NCBI GenBank assembly: GCA_963978905.1
Contig: OZ022261.1
Coordinates: 7,689,992 to 7,753,991 of the forward strand
Reading direction: 5' to 3'
Length of the DNA stretch: 64,000 bases
Source: Trichostrongylus colubriformis
Lineage: Eukaryota > Nematoda > Chromadorea > Rhabditida > Trichostrongylidae
Shown here: piece by piece, positions 23,701 to 31,749 of the stretch
How the letters are laid out: each line of letters opens with the position of its first letter
Numbering within the stretch: position 1 is the first letter of the stretch
Notes under the pieces: generated by a model
The model's input: only the letters and a program-made list of their open reading frames with translations
Database searches by the model: none
What the model was told of the DNA's origin: nothing
Translations under genes and position numbers: made by a program

Positions 23701-26700
23701 ATTAAGGAGAATCTCTACGTGGACAATCTCCTCTTGACAGCAGACAGATTAGACGAAGCGGTGGAAAAATACAGGCGCACGAAGGAAATTTTCGAGGAAC
23801 TCCACATGAACCTTAGGGAATACGTCTCCAATCATAGTGAACTCACGGCCATAATGGCTGACAAAGACAAATCAGCCGATGTCTCCCCTAAAGTTTTAGG
23901 GATAGTGTGGAACTCCGAGGCAGACAACTTACTCATTAAATGCAAGGTCCCAGTTTATGCAAAAACAACAAAACGAACAGTAGCGAGTACTATAGCTTCC
24001 ATATACGATCCCATGGGATGGATGGCTCCACTTGTTCACAAAGCAAAAATTTTCTTACAATCGCTTTGGAAAACTCCAAGGGACTGGGATACCCCACTGA
24101 CGCATGAGGAGTGTGGGAAATGGCAACAGCTATGTGAGGGGATAAGCGGATTTTATAAGTCACTTCCACGTTTCCTCACATCAAAGCAAAGTCGAGTAAC
24201 ACTGGTAACTTTTGCGGACGCCAGTAGCGAGGCGATGGCTGCCTGTGTCTATCTCAAAACAGGGACCATCACTCACCTTCTAATGGCGAAGACAAAGTTA
24301 CCCTCTATCAATACAAAAATTACGATACCCAAACTAGAGCTAAATGCCATGACTTTAGCAATGCGCTTAACCAACTCAGTTATTACTCAGTTACAAACAG
24401 TAGTCACAATTGAAGGGGTTGTTGTCTTGACTGATTCCGAAATAGTGCTAAACTGGATAAAGGCAAGAGTACGCCACGACGCGGGACCCTTCATAAAAAA
24501 TCGAGTCAAGGAAATCCAACAAATCGCTATTAAGATCAAAAGCTCGAGTTACCATATCATGTTTGGTCACATATCGTCGCACTACAACCCCGCAGACTGC
24601 GCCACCAGAGGGTTAAGTAAAAACGAGTTAGTCGACCACTTCTGGTGGACAGGACCCGAATTTGTACGCGTCCCAACACCAAACTGGGAGGACTTAGTCA
24701 AAGCAATCATTGTCGAAACTACCTTCGACAATGAAGAGTACGAATTCGATCCAATACAACCGCTTGGGGTGAACACTACTTCACAAGCTAATGGAGTAAA
24801 CCCGGACTTTTTTCGTTCAATCCGAGTACAAACGCTCTCCAACGTTAGGCGAGTTGTAGCATACGTTATAAGGTTCGTTTCGATTCTTGCTAGTCGAGTG
24901 AGGAGTAAGCATGAGTCCACGGATAAGCTGTTCTTGGGGCTGTCCGTATGCTTTAGAAGTTTAGAGGAACGTGACATGAAGGGTTCCTTAAAAGGACAGG
25001 AAATAGCAGTGGCAAGTAAAATGCTCGTAAGACAACATCAAACAGCGAGTATCACACCCGAAACTCTGAAAGCACTCCATCACTTAAATCTTAGCAAAGA
25101 CGAGTGGGGAATATGGCGATGCTTCGGACGCCTAGGAAATAGTGCTCTGGATGACGAGGCCAAGTACCCCATCTTAGTCCTACAAAAATCTTGGTTGTCA
25201 AAACTGATTATTGAAGATTATCACAGCAAAGGCCACCCTACTACAAATCATACGATGGCTCAGATCCGACAACATTACTGGATTCCCAAACTACGATCGC
25301 AAGTCACAGGGGCTATACGTCGATGTGTTCAGTGTCAGAGATATAACAACCTTCCGTTCAAATACCCTGAGCAAGGAGACTTGCCATCGCGACGAGTACT
25401 TCGATCACGTCCATTTAACCACGTCGGATTAGACTACTTTGGACCCCTCAGCATCAAAAGAGAGGACGGATCCGTAGGAAAATGTTACGGCTGCATTATC
25501 ACCTGCTTGGTGACACGTCTAATCCATTTGGATATTGCTCAGGATCTCTCCACCTACGCTTTCATACAGGTGCTTCGTAGGTTTTTCGCAAGAAGGGGAA
25601 TCCCAGCATCTATAACGAGTGACAATGCACCGACCTTCACACTTGGCGACGCAGTTCTGCAAGATTACCGAAGAAATGTTCAGAATGATCCAACAATTGC
25701 AAAATTAGTAAGCAACAACGAAATCCAGTGGAAGTACATCACTCCATTTGCACCCTGGCAAGGAGGAGTATATGAACGTCTGATACGGTCTGTCAAGTTG
25801 GCTCTGTTCAAATTCCAAGGAAGGTCACTGCTTCCTACAGAAGACCTTTCCACGGTTCTCATAGAAATAGAAGCGATGCTGAACACCAGACCACTGGTTT
25901 ATGCGGAATCAGGGCCACAGGAAGATAGAATATTGCGACCAATCGATTTTCTACAGAACAACTTCGAAATCCCTTTTCCTTTGAAATCGAGCACAGAGAA
26001 CTATGAAGATCCAGGTTTCGTTTCTTCTGAAGAACGAGTGAAGCTGCAATCGAAATTGCAGGTGATAGAAGCCCTCAAAAGTTCGTGTGAACTGCCCGAG
26101 AAGTTTTGGCACAAATGGCAAACCGAGTACTTAACGTCACTGCGGGAACGTCATCAACGCGAGGTCGGGAAGCAACGGGGAAGTAGTTACATACCTAAAG
26201 TAGGAAAAACAGTCCTAATCTGTGACGCTATGCAACCTCGACACTCTTGGAAAATGGGACGGATCGAAACCCTGGTTCGTAATAGCAAGGGAATAGTCAG
26301 AGAAGCAGTCGTTCTTCTTCCTTCTCACCGGAAAATTCGAAGACCTCTGAACTTGTTAGTTCCATTAGAGATCGATGACGAGTTCCCAGACGAGTCTCCA
26401 CCCGACAGGGCCGACAGAGTAAATGACACCGAAAAGGGTACTGACGAGTTCAACGCACTCAAGGAGGACTCGCAGACCGAAAATAACTATAGGGAAAGGG
26501 CAACATCGCGATATAATTTACGCCCGAAAGAACGCGTGAACTATAGCGAAAACTTTGTGGGTACAGTACAAGCAATATCTCAATCATATGCCCTGCGTAC
26601 AACATTGAAAGATTCAGTAGACATCCTAAATTCATCATTTCTCACGACAGAACCTATTCCCAAGAGAGCAACTGTGAAAAACGCAAAACGCCTAGAAATT

Positions 26701-26976
26701 CTTGATGACCGAACGAGTTTTACAAAACGAGTTTCATGGCTAGCAGCAGCGAAAACGTTTGATTCCACGGGCTCGCAAAAATCGGCAAACAAAACTCAGG
26801 TAAAAGCCGACCACTTATTCGAGTTACTGAGTATCGCTTCGAGAGTACAGGGGCTTCCCTTTTTTGAATATGGGGACAAATCGGCGCGATCGAACCAACT
26901 TGCAAGCTGGACAATAGCCGCTACTAGGGGGCCAGCTTGTTTTCTCGATTCCTCAAGCTTCATGATAACTGCTTAA
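20779..26976 (+). CDS. BEL/Pao Gag-Pol polyprotein
   Basis: A single 2065-codon ORF without stops. In order (approximate residues): Gag coiled-coil start and DUF1759-like domain (FRGNIWEWDNFW, 159 on); three zinc knuckles (CMYCQGNHKSSAC at 354, LCMICASPKHTTNQC, CFVCQGAHHTSCC to 416); aspartic protease (LLDTGAELSF, 533); reverse transcriptase (FDAS 855, IADVEKAF 897, catalytic YVDN 979, with N in place of the second D as is common in BEL); RNase H-like (FADASS, about 1145); integrase zinc-binding HHCC (1481-1523) and D,D,E core (GLDYFGP 1550, SDNAP 1613, YERLIRS 1664); DUF5641-like end (about 1805-1865); and about 200 residues without a recognised domain. The start was chosen as the first ATG of the frame, 222 bases after the LTR. 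The protein should form virus-like particles, copy its RNA and integrate the DNA. It overlaps the next ORF by 40 bases in another frame. Confidence 0.95.
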   Translation: MSAQIPSYKRQLTQSVKKLNTLLQQYQKERVESLRVTDDQPHIDYQSARTRLEEAIGAIQTCTTHIRSLLGNYAATLDALREPDKKDFDEYDEYATKAEEGLSSAFDYLVALEAKSRAFHSFSNIQLNQHTSATPPLPENQPSNTPHTRKLELPTLPIPTFRGNIWEWDNFWSLFDANIHSQPLPDLYKFNYLLNALKGEARATIKKFQVSSDNYARAVDFLKSKYGNSEGLVNQLIDRVDRMQLRSTTLKDQRVFFDEIQVVVSQLKQKGENVNSQWLLKQVLSKFPPAVQRKVLEKKHALPSTTPFEIDTLLSLLEDIISSEETISLFTGRSQEGRKYPQHTDTKEYQPFNTCMYCQGNHKSSACTVYKTPQERAHHLREHNLCMICASPKHTTNQCKKRVCFVCQGAHHTSCCFKSASEQRPPAQTQGQSTPQRMTRSQPQGSISRTSFKHKPVTKVNQVYTEDDLEEISLVRGTQSSETVDQSKELLTDTTICELQSAPRDRKSECTFLPTGEVTVFNPATKSLEKVAVLLDTGAELSFIESSLADKLELPTLETTKLRLHTFGSNDVQEETSRRVQLDSWDEDGRPLRLFLHTHTILTKSLASPPIFKEDVDYIESLKIPFRVSKRETQIKPLILLGCDQVWTLVKEGQSHIRLPSGLHLLPTRIGQLITGQPRVSKPTTTTSHMLALSNKWENCWALDANVSTVHQTSEQTEEEELWAKYWELDSAGTEKFSESEEKVQQAIDQRVWDRFKETVEKRYDGYYVRLPWKEGSLTLPDNRAIAYRRLVSTWSSLCKDKGLLDQYNEVFHDQLKQNIIEVVDEKKQTSGNRVHYIPHQAVLTPHKNTTKLRIVFDASAHYRNSNSLNDTLHRGPVILPSLHGLLLRFRVGRIAMIADVEKAFLQVHLHEIDRDATRFLWLRNHNEPPTQDNIRVYRFTRVTFGLLSSPFLLAATICFHLDQSQGNEGLVKSIKENLYVDNLLLTADRLDEAVEKYRRTKEIFEELHMNLREYVSNHSELTAIMADKDKSADVSPKVLGIVWNSEADNLLIKCKVPVYAKTTKRTVASTIASIYDPMGWMAPLVHKAKIFLQSLWKTPRDWDTPLTHEECGKWQQLCEGISGFYKSLPRFLTSKQSRVTLVTFADASSEAMAACVYLKTGTITHLLMAKTKLPSINTKITIPKLELNAMTLAMRLTNSVITQLQTVVTIEGVVVLTDSEIVLNWIKARVRHDAGPFIKNRVKEIQQIAIKIKSSSYHIMFGHISSHYNPADCATRGLSKNELVDHFWWTGPEFVRVPTPNWEDLVKAIIVETTFDNEEYEFDPIQPLGVNTTSQANGVNPDFFRSIRVQTLSNVRRVVAYVIRFVSILASRVRSKHESTDKLFLGLSVCFRSLEERDMKGSLKGQEIAVASKMLVRQHQTASITPETLKALHHLNLSKDEWGIWRCFGRLGNSALDDEAKYPILVLQKSWLSKLIIEDYHSKGHPTTNHTMAQIRQHYWIPKLRSQVTGAIRRCVQCQRYNNLPFKYPEQGDLPSRRVLRSRPFNHVGLDYFGPLSIKREDGSVGKCYGCIITCLVTRLIHLDIAQDLSTYAFIQVLRRFFARRGIPASITSDNAPTFTLGDAVLQDYRRNVQNDPTIAKLVSNNEIQWKYITPFAPWQGGVYERLIRSVKLALFKFQGRSLLPTEDLSTVLIEIEAMLNTRPLVYAESGPQEDRILRPIDFLQNNFEIPFPLKSSTENYEDPGFVSSEERVKLQSKLQVIEALKSSCELPEKFWHKWQTEYLTSLRERHQREVGKQRGSSYIPKVGKTVLICDAMQPRHSWKMGRIETLVRNSKGIVREAVVLLPSHRKIRRPLNLLVPLEIDDEFPDESPPDRADRVNDTEKGTDEFNALKEDSQTENNYRERATSRYNLRPKERVNYSENFVGTVQAISQSYALRTTLKDSVDILNSSFLTTEPIPKRATVKNAKRLEILDDRTSFTKRVSWLAAAKTFDSTGSQKSANKTQVKADHLFELLSIASRVQGLPFFEYGDKSARSNQLASWTIAATRGPACFLDSSSFMITA

Positions 26977-28607
26977 TGACTAGTCAGACTGTGCCACATC
27001 CGCAACAGCACTTTCGAGTATTCTGTTCATGGAACAGCAGGGGAATCTGGTACAGAACAACCATAGGTAATAATTCTGAATGGATGGGTAGACCGCTGTT
27101 TGGACCCATTTTGATTTTGAGCTTTAGAAACTTTGAATTTGCAAACGGTAGAAGTTCAGATACAGATCTGAACCTTCAATTCGTAACAAGCGTTTTGCTA
27201 TATTTCAGGTTGGCGAGTAAAGAAGAAGACGGGGATTTCCAACTACTGGCCGACCTCACACGAATGCGAGATATGGACCATAAGGAAATGCAAATGGAAA
27301 TAGATGGGACAGCATTAGCTCTCCACCGTCAGAAAAAAGTGGCTGCTACCCTCATCACGCAGTGGAACCATCACAAAAACGAGGACACCTTCATTTGCGC
27401 TTCTGCAGGGGAACAGATGCTTTTGACCTCCCGTCTTTTACGTCAGGCGGAGGTGACGAAGGAGAAACTCCTTCGCATGGGAACGCGTTACCTAGCCATG
27501 GAAAGCTGTTACGAGGACATGACGAAGTGGGGAGATTTCGATCGACAAGACTGGTTGAACCGCGAACGAGAATACGCTTTCGGGCCAGATGCTATCCTCG
27601 AGTTGGTGACCAACCAGTGTGAGATGCTGACCATTGAGATAAAGGACATGTCGGTAATGTTGGAACGTCAAGAAAAGGAGTTGAAGGAAAGTGATCATCT
27701 TACGAGTTCCCAGGTGCAGAGAATCCTTAGAAAGGAGATCGAGTCATTACAGTGCAGTTTCCAGCTGCGTTCGGACCTTGACGCTCTGAAAGAAAAGGTG
27801 GATGCTCAAAGGGCAGAGATTGATTCACTCAAGGAGTGCACGAGGAGCGAAGAAGATTCGGTGGCGACGTCCTTGGAGGAAATCGACGAAGTCGGTGAAA
27901 CGATGGATCGCGATACGGTGATGACCGAGGAAAGAGAGGACGAAGAACGTCGTTTCGAGATGGACGACGAGGAAGACGATGACGAGAGCTACTGGAGAAA
28001 AATGGTCCGCGAGGTCAACTACGAATCGAGTGAAGACGAGTACTGGTCGGAAAGGGATGAGCCGACTTCCAAAATCCGAAAGATGGAAGGTCCCAGTGAA
28101 ATAATCCGCAGCCGCATAACAGGATTACGGGCACACTTACTGCGAATGGAGCAGGATTTGGAGCGTTTTCCCTATCGGGACAGAAGAGACGAGTCTTTGG
28201 GAGTTCCTCCTTGGAGGAATTGTGCGTTTTGCGAAGCCGAGGGCATTCACTTCTCTGACGCGTGCCCTCAGGTGCGGGACGGAGATACTCGTTTGGACAT
28301 TGTGTATGAAAAGGGTTTGTGCGAGTGTTGTCTCGAAGCCCCGAGAGGCCACTCCTGCCGCTACCGCTCCAGGGAGTGCTGGTATTGCCATAGGATAAGC
28401 GACAGTGTATTTCAGGACCTGCGTCCGGCCGAAATTGGATTCCATCATAAAGCCGTCTGTACCGTTCCAGACAAAAAGCACATCGCTCGAGCACAGGTGG
28501 AAGAAGTTCGAAGGAAGTTATGGATCCTGATGGCCGAAGCCGCTCCCGAGATGGATGGAGAAGACACTCGCCGAGGCCGGAGTGACGACGATGTCGTCTT
28601 GATCTAG
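26937..28607 (+). CDS. Second BEL ORF: coiled-coil, acidic, zinc-knuckle protein of unknown role
   Basis: A 556-codon open frame; the function is not recognised. The first part is poorly protein-like. A splice-acceptor-like TATTTCAG ends at 27208, and the next in-frame ATG is at 27264, so the true product may be about 448 residues from a spliced RNA. What is visible: a predicted coiled-coil (about residues 235-300, rich in L, E, K, Q), a strongly acidic tract (EEDDDESYW and neighbours), then cysteine motifs: C-x2-C-x5-H-x4-C (CAFCEAEGIHFSDAC), a linker, LCECCLEAPRGHSC and CRYRSRECWYCH. This is the same three-part layout as the zinc knuckles of the Gag upstream. No signal peptide or membrane segment was seen, so it does not look like an envelope protein. 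The last eight codons and the stop lie inside the 3' LTR. Confidence 0.8.
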   Translation: MFSRFLKLHDNCLMTSQTVPHPQQHFRVFCSWNSRGIWYRTTIGNNSEWMGRPLFGPILILSFRNFEFANGRSSDTDLNLQFVTSVLLYFRLASKEEDGDFQLLADLTRMRDMDHKEMQMEIDGTALALHRQKKVAATLITQWNHHKNEDTFICASAGEQMLLTSRLLRQAEVTKEKLLRMGTRYLAMESCYEDMTKWGDFDRQDWLNREREYAFGPDAILELVTNQCEMLTIEIKDMSVMLERQEKELKESDHLTSSQVQRILRKEIESLQCSFQLRSDLDALKEKVDAQRAEIDSLKECTRSEEDSVATSLEEIDEVGETMDRDTVMTEEREDEERRFEMDDEEDDDESYWRKMVREVNYESSEDEYWSERDEPTSKIRKMEGPSEIIRSRITGLRAHLLRMEQDLERFPYRDRRDESLGVPPWRNCAFCEAEGIHFSDACPQVRDGDTRLDIVYEKGLCECCLEAPRGHSCRYRSRECWYCHRISDSVFQDLRPAEIGFHHKAVCTVPDKKHIARAQVEEVRRKLWILMAEAAPEMDGEDTRRGRSDDDVVLI

Positions 28608-28873
28608 GGGGCCTGGTCAAGGACTATGATCGCGCGGGAAAAGGGGTATAAGGACCCTGCTGGAGCAAGGAAAGGGTTCTTTTTCTTCTCGCCTACCTTT
28701 ATTGATTATTGCGCATAAGTGTCCTGTTCACTAATCTACAGATTTCAGAAGTTTGAGAATTTCGAGTTGTTATAAATTGATTTTGTATCGAGTGAAGAAC
28801 AGAAGCATTCTCTGAATTGGTGGTCTCGAGTATCTATATCTTCACATAAGTTGAGCGACACTGAATCGCGTTA
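28583..28873 (+). repeat. 3' LTR of the BEL/Pao element
   Basis: A 291-bp copy of the 5' LTR with one visible difference near its end (GAATCGCG against GAATCACG). Its first 25 bases also encode the end of the second ORF, so the U3 region is under both coding and LTR constraint. TATGT follows at 28874-28878. Confidence 0.95.
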
Positions 28874-28889
28874 TATGTGCTCAATAGAC

Positions 28890-29120
28890 TTTTTCTGCTC
28901 TACAAAAAATGCTCTTCGTTTTTTCGATTCGTTTGATTGCATAATATTCATGAGGTCTAGAAATGAAGTTATCTAAAAGTGAAAATCCGCATTCTCGACA
29001 TTTCCTCTTTTTGAGAGATATACCTTAGAGAGGTGATAAATGGGTAAATTTGAAATATTAACTCATGCAATCTGCTCGTTTGTTTAATACAGCTTTTTCT
29101 GCTCTGCAAAGCAGATATTA
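28890..29120. repeat. Two units of a GAGCTTTTTCTGCTCTAC repeat
   Basis: GACTTTTTCTGCTCTAC (about 28897) and AGCTTTTTCTGCTCTGC (about 29091) are about 190 bases apart with A+T-rich DNA between them. The same core recurs about every 145-170 bases at 49117-49620 and in reverse at about 30022-30040. It looks like a scattered satellite unit. Confidence 0.45.
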
Positions 29121-29624
29121 TTTGTAATCAAAATTACTTATTGTCTCTGAAGTGTATAAGTGGAACACCCGAGGCAAAAAACGTTTGAACATCCGCCCAT
29201 CCTTCCATATAATCGAAGTTTTATCACACAGTTTCCTGTGAACAAAAAGAAATTAATCGTAACAATAAATCAATCGATGATGGATCTGCCAGTGTTTTTG
29301 CGACTTTGTCCCACTTCTCGGCCAGTTTGCCGTTTCTCCAGAAATCGTCGGTCTGGTGGCGAAAGAGTGGTGGAAGCTAAAGACTAACACTTTTCATTTC
29401 TGCGACGAATAATAAAAAGAAAGTTGCTTTCTTCATGTTCGAGGGCAACTTTTTTCCCATTATTTGGCATGGAACGGAAAACGCCAGTTTTCCGTCAGCG
29501 ATGGCAATCGCAGAAAGGCAAGTGTGGACAGTGCAAATTTTTTCCTCCTGTGTGCTCCATTTCCAAACCTGAAAGGCACTGCGAAGGGTAAGGGAAAATT
29601 GATAGCTGTGAATACATATTCTCT

Positions 29625-29975
29625 GGAAACAAACCTTCTACTTTAGAAGTGGTGATGCGGGGCGAAACCCTCACTGAAAAAGCGCTGCTTGGGGTCTTAT
29701 CACGACCCCGGAGGATGGGTGTCATCCTGCAGTCCTGGAGCTGGGTGAGTTGCCGGCGAAGGCGGGACAACGTTCGCAGCCACCTGATTTAACCTTTCCG
29801 CCCTTCCGCAGTCTACCCAGGCTGGCGACGCAGAGGGTGCGAGAGAGAAGGCGGTTTTTGGGTCCCTATTTCTTGAGTTTTTGGCCGTTTTGTCTCGTTC
29901 TTTCCCTACTGTTACATAGCTGAGAAGCCCTACTTTCATATTCCACAATCTGCCAAATTTATCCGTTCCGGTGTC
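29625..29975 (+). repeat. Dispersed repeat R2, copy 4
   Basis: A well preserved copy: GAAACCCTCACTGAAAAAGCG, GGTCTTATCACGACCC, ACGCAGAGGGTGCGAGAG, TATTTCTTGAGTTTTTGGCC and ATCCGTTCCGGTGTCTTCA. Flanked by A+T-rich DNA; no coding capacity. Confidence 0.55.
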
Positions 29976-30143
29976 TTCAAGCGTACCAAATAATTGAATG
30001 ATTCAAGAAAATAGGTAAGATCCGTTCTGTAGAGCAGAAAAAGCTGTATTGAAAACATGCACGTAATTTTTCGGAAGGCGAAGAAAAAGTGTGAAACGCA
30101 AGGTGTAAAAAACCGAATGAACTTATAGTGCAACCTAATACTC

Positions 30144-30176
30144 AGACCACCGTCGAAGTTTCCTCGACGGAGGTCT
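30144..30176 (+). other. Strong hairpin followed by a T-run
   Basis: AGACCACCGTCGA pairs with TCGACGGAGGTCT across a 7-base loop with a single A-A mismatch. TTCCTTTTT follows. It looks like the 3' end of a small Pol III transcript or an isolated MITE remnant. No promoter boxes were recognised upstream. Confidence 0.35.
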
Positions 30177-30183
30177 TTCCTTT

Positions 30184-30666
30184 TTAGTTGGAGGGTGAGG
30201 GATCGTATTTAAAGTTGGAGATGTAGGCATGTTTTTCAAAATTTTCCCGGGACAGATTCTCGTTTGGGCCGCTTAACCAGTCACCGATCTCCCAAAAAAA
30301 GGTCGGCAGTCGATAGTCATACTTTGTACTCGATAGCAGTGGTATGATCATGGATTGACGACCTTTTGCGGGAAAACGACTTGGGTATAAACACAGGTAG
30401 CTCTGCATCGACAATTTTGGACGCCTCGGCTCGGGTCGTATTCTTTGTTTAGTGAAATTTCCGGAGGGGAAGTGGTCGTACCGGAGACCCTCTTTTTTAT
30501 GGGAGGGGGATCGCATTTTTTGAAGATTTTCCTCAAGCTCCATTTCTCGACTCTGGTGGTGGCTTTTTGATGAGGTTTCTTCATACACTGCAAAAAGATT
30601 TTTCATCCTCTCAAGTATTAGGTCGTGGCAAAAATATTGACCGTTTTCGCACCTGCTATGTTCCAC
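30184..30666 (-). other. Unrecognised 160-codon open frame
   Basis: A minus-strand open frame of 160 codons with a fairly protein-like composition (charged, with aromatic residues, ending YISNFKYDPSPSN). No family was recognised and no splice context was found. It lies in a transposon-rich zone, so a chance ORF or transposon fragment is as likely as a gene. Confidence 0.2.
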
Positions 30667-30786
30667 TGATTATAACTCATTGAAAACTCAGGCAAATATA
30701 GTAATTTTATATATCGTTCGGAAGTACACTTTTCAGACTATCGTAAAATTTTTTCCCTTTTCTCTGCCACCATTTCTTCTACGATT

Positions 30787-31700
30787 TTGAGTCGCCCGCG
30801 AAGATGTTGTCAAGATGCAAAGTCCGACTCATTATGCTTCACGAGTACAAACTCGCCCGTAATTCTACGGAAACAGCTAGGAATATCGCCAACGCATGGG
30901 ACGAAGATGCTGGAAATGAGCGCACGACGCGTAGGTGGTTCGACAAATTCCGAAATGGAGACTTCAATCTGGGAGATCAGGAGGGACGCGGTCAGCCATT
31001 GCATGCTAAAAATGACAAATTGGAGGCACAGATAGAAGACGAGCAACCACAAGGGAACTGAAGAGCTGGGAGCTGACTTTGGAACTGCAGCACGTCATTT
31101 GAAAAAAATGGGATGGTAAAAAACTTGACAAGTGGATCCCGCATGAGGTGACTGAGGACCAGCAATTAGAACGATCTTTTTCTGCAAACGGTTAGGACAG
31201 TGGTTGGATCCCGACAAAGCTCCTAAACATTTTACAAAGCCGGAGTTGCACCAAAAAAGGTCATTGTGGCTGTTCGGTGGTCTACAGCAAGTATGATCCA
31301 CCACAGCTTCCTGGCTTCAAGAGAAACAATCACAGCGGAGAAGTACTGTGGGTAAATCGGAAAAATTGCATCGGATACAGCCGGCATTGATCAACAGGAA
31401 GGGCACGATCCTATTCCATGACAACGCCCGACAGCATGTTTCATTGATGACAAAAAAAATTGTTGGAGTTGGAATATGGAACTCTCGACCATCTTCCATA
31501 CTCACCAGACCTTTTCCTTCGTATTTTCACTTTTCCAAGCGTCTCGAAATTTACATAAGTGAAGAAATGCTTTCGAAACCAAGACGACATGGAAAGGCAT
31601 CCAACGATTTCGTCGATTCCAGAACTCCAAAATTTTATGCTGCAAGGATATTTGAACTGTTTTCTCATTGGTAAAAATGTGTTGTTTCTTTTGGTCATTA
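30787..31700 (+). pseudogene. Mariner transposase pseudogene
   Basis: Frame-shifted pieces of a mariner transposase in order. The N-terminal helix-turn-helix region starts at 30804 (LHEYKLARNSTETARNI, then RRWFDKFRNGDFNL). The middle part follows in another frame, then HDNARQHVSLMTKKI, which holds the second catalytic Asp, at about 31417, and PSYFHFSKRLE near 31530. Several stops and shifts interrupt it. The third catalytic segment (SPDLAPSDYHLF in intact members) is not recognisable here. It abuts the palindromic element at 31750. Confidence 0.8.
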
Positions 31701-31749
31701 TTTCGACTGAAAAGCAACACTTTGAAGCGAGTTATTTTGTTTTGAAATA

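Larger units (their letters stand above)
20261..28878 (+). mobile_element. Complete BEL/Pao LTR retrotransposon
   Basis: The element runs from the 5' LTR (20266-20556) to the 3' LTR (28583-28873). The 5-bp target duplication TATGT lies at 20261-20265 and 28874-28878. The two LTRs are 291 bp each, and I find one difference between them (A at 20551 against G at 28868), so the insertion is recent. Internal order: primer-binding site, 5' UTR, one gag-pol ORF, then a second ORF ending inside the 3' LTR. No stop or frameshift is seen, so the copy may be autonomous. The integrase-RT order, the DUF1759-type Gag and the YVDN variant of the reverse transcriptase motif place it in BEL/Pao. Confidence 0.95.

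Noticed and set aside
28015..28620. 201-codon open frame antisense to the BEL ORF2
   Set aside because: Shadow of the coding strand, which carries the cysteine motifs.
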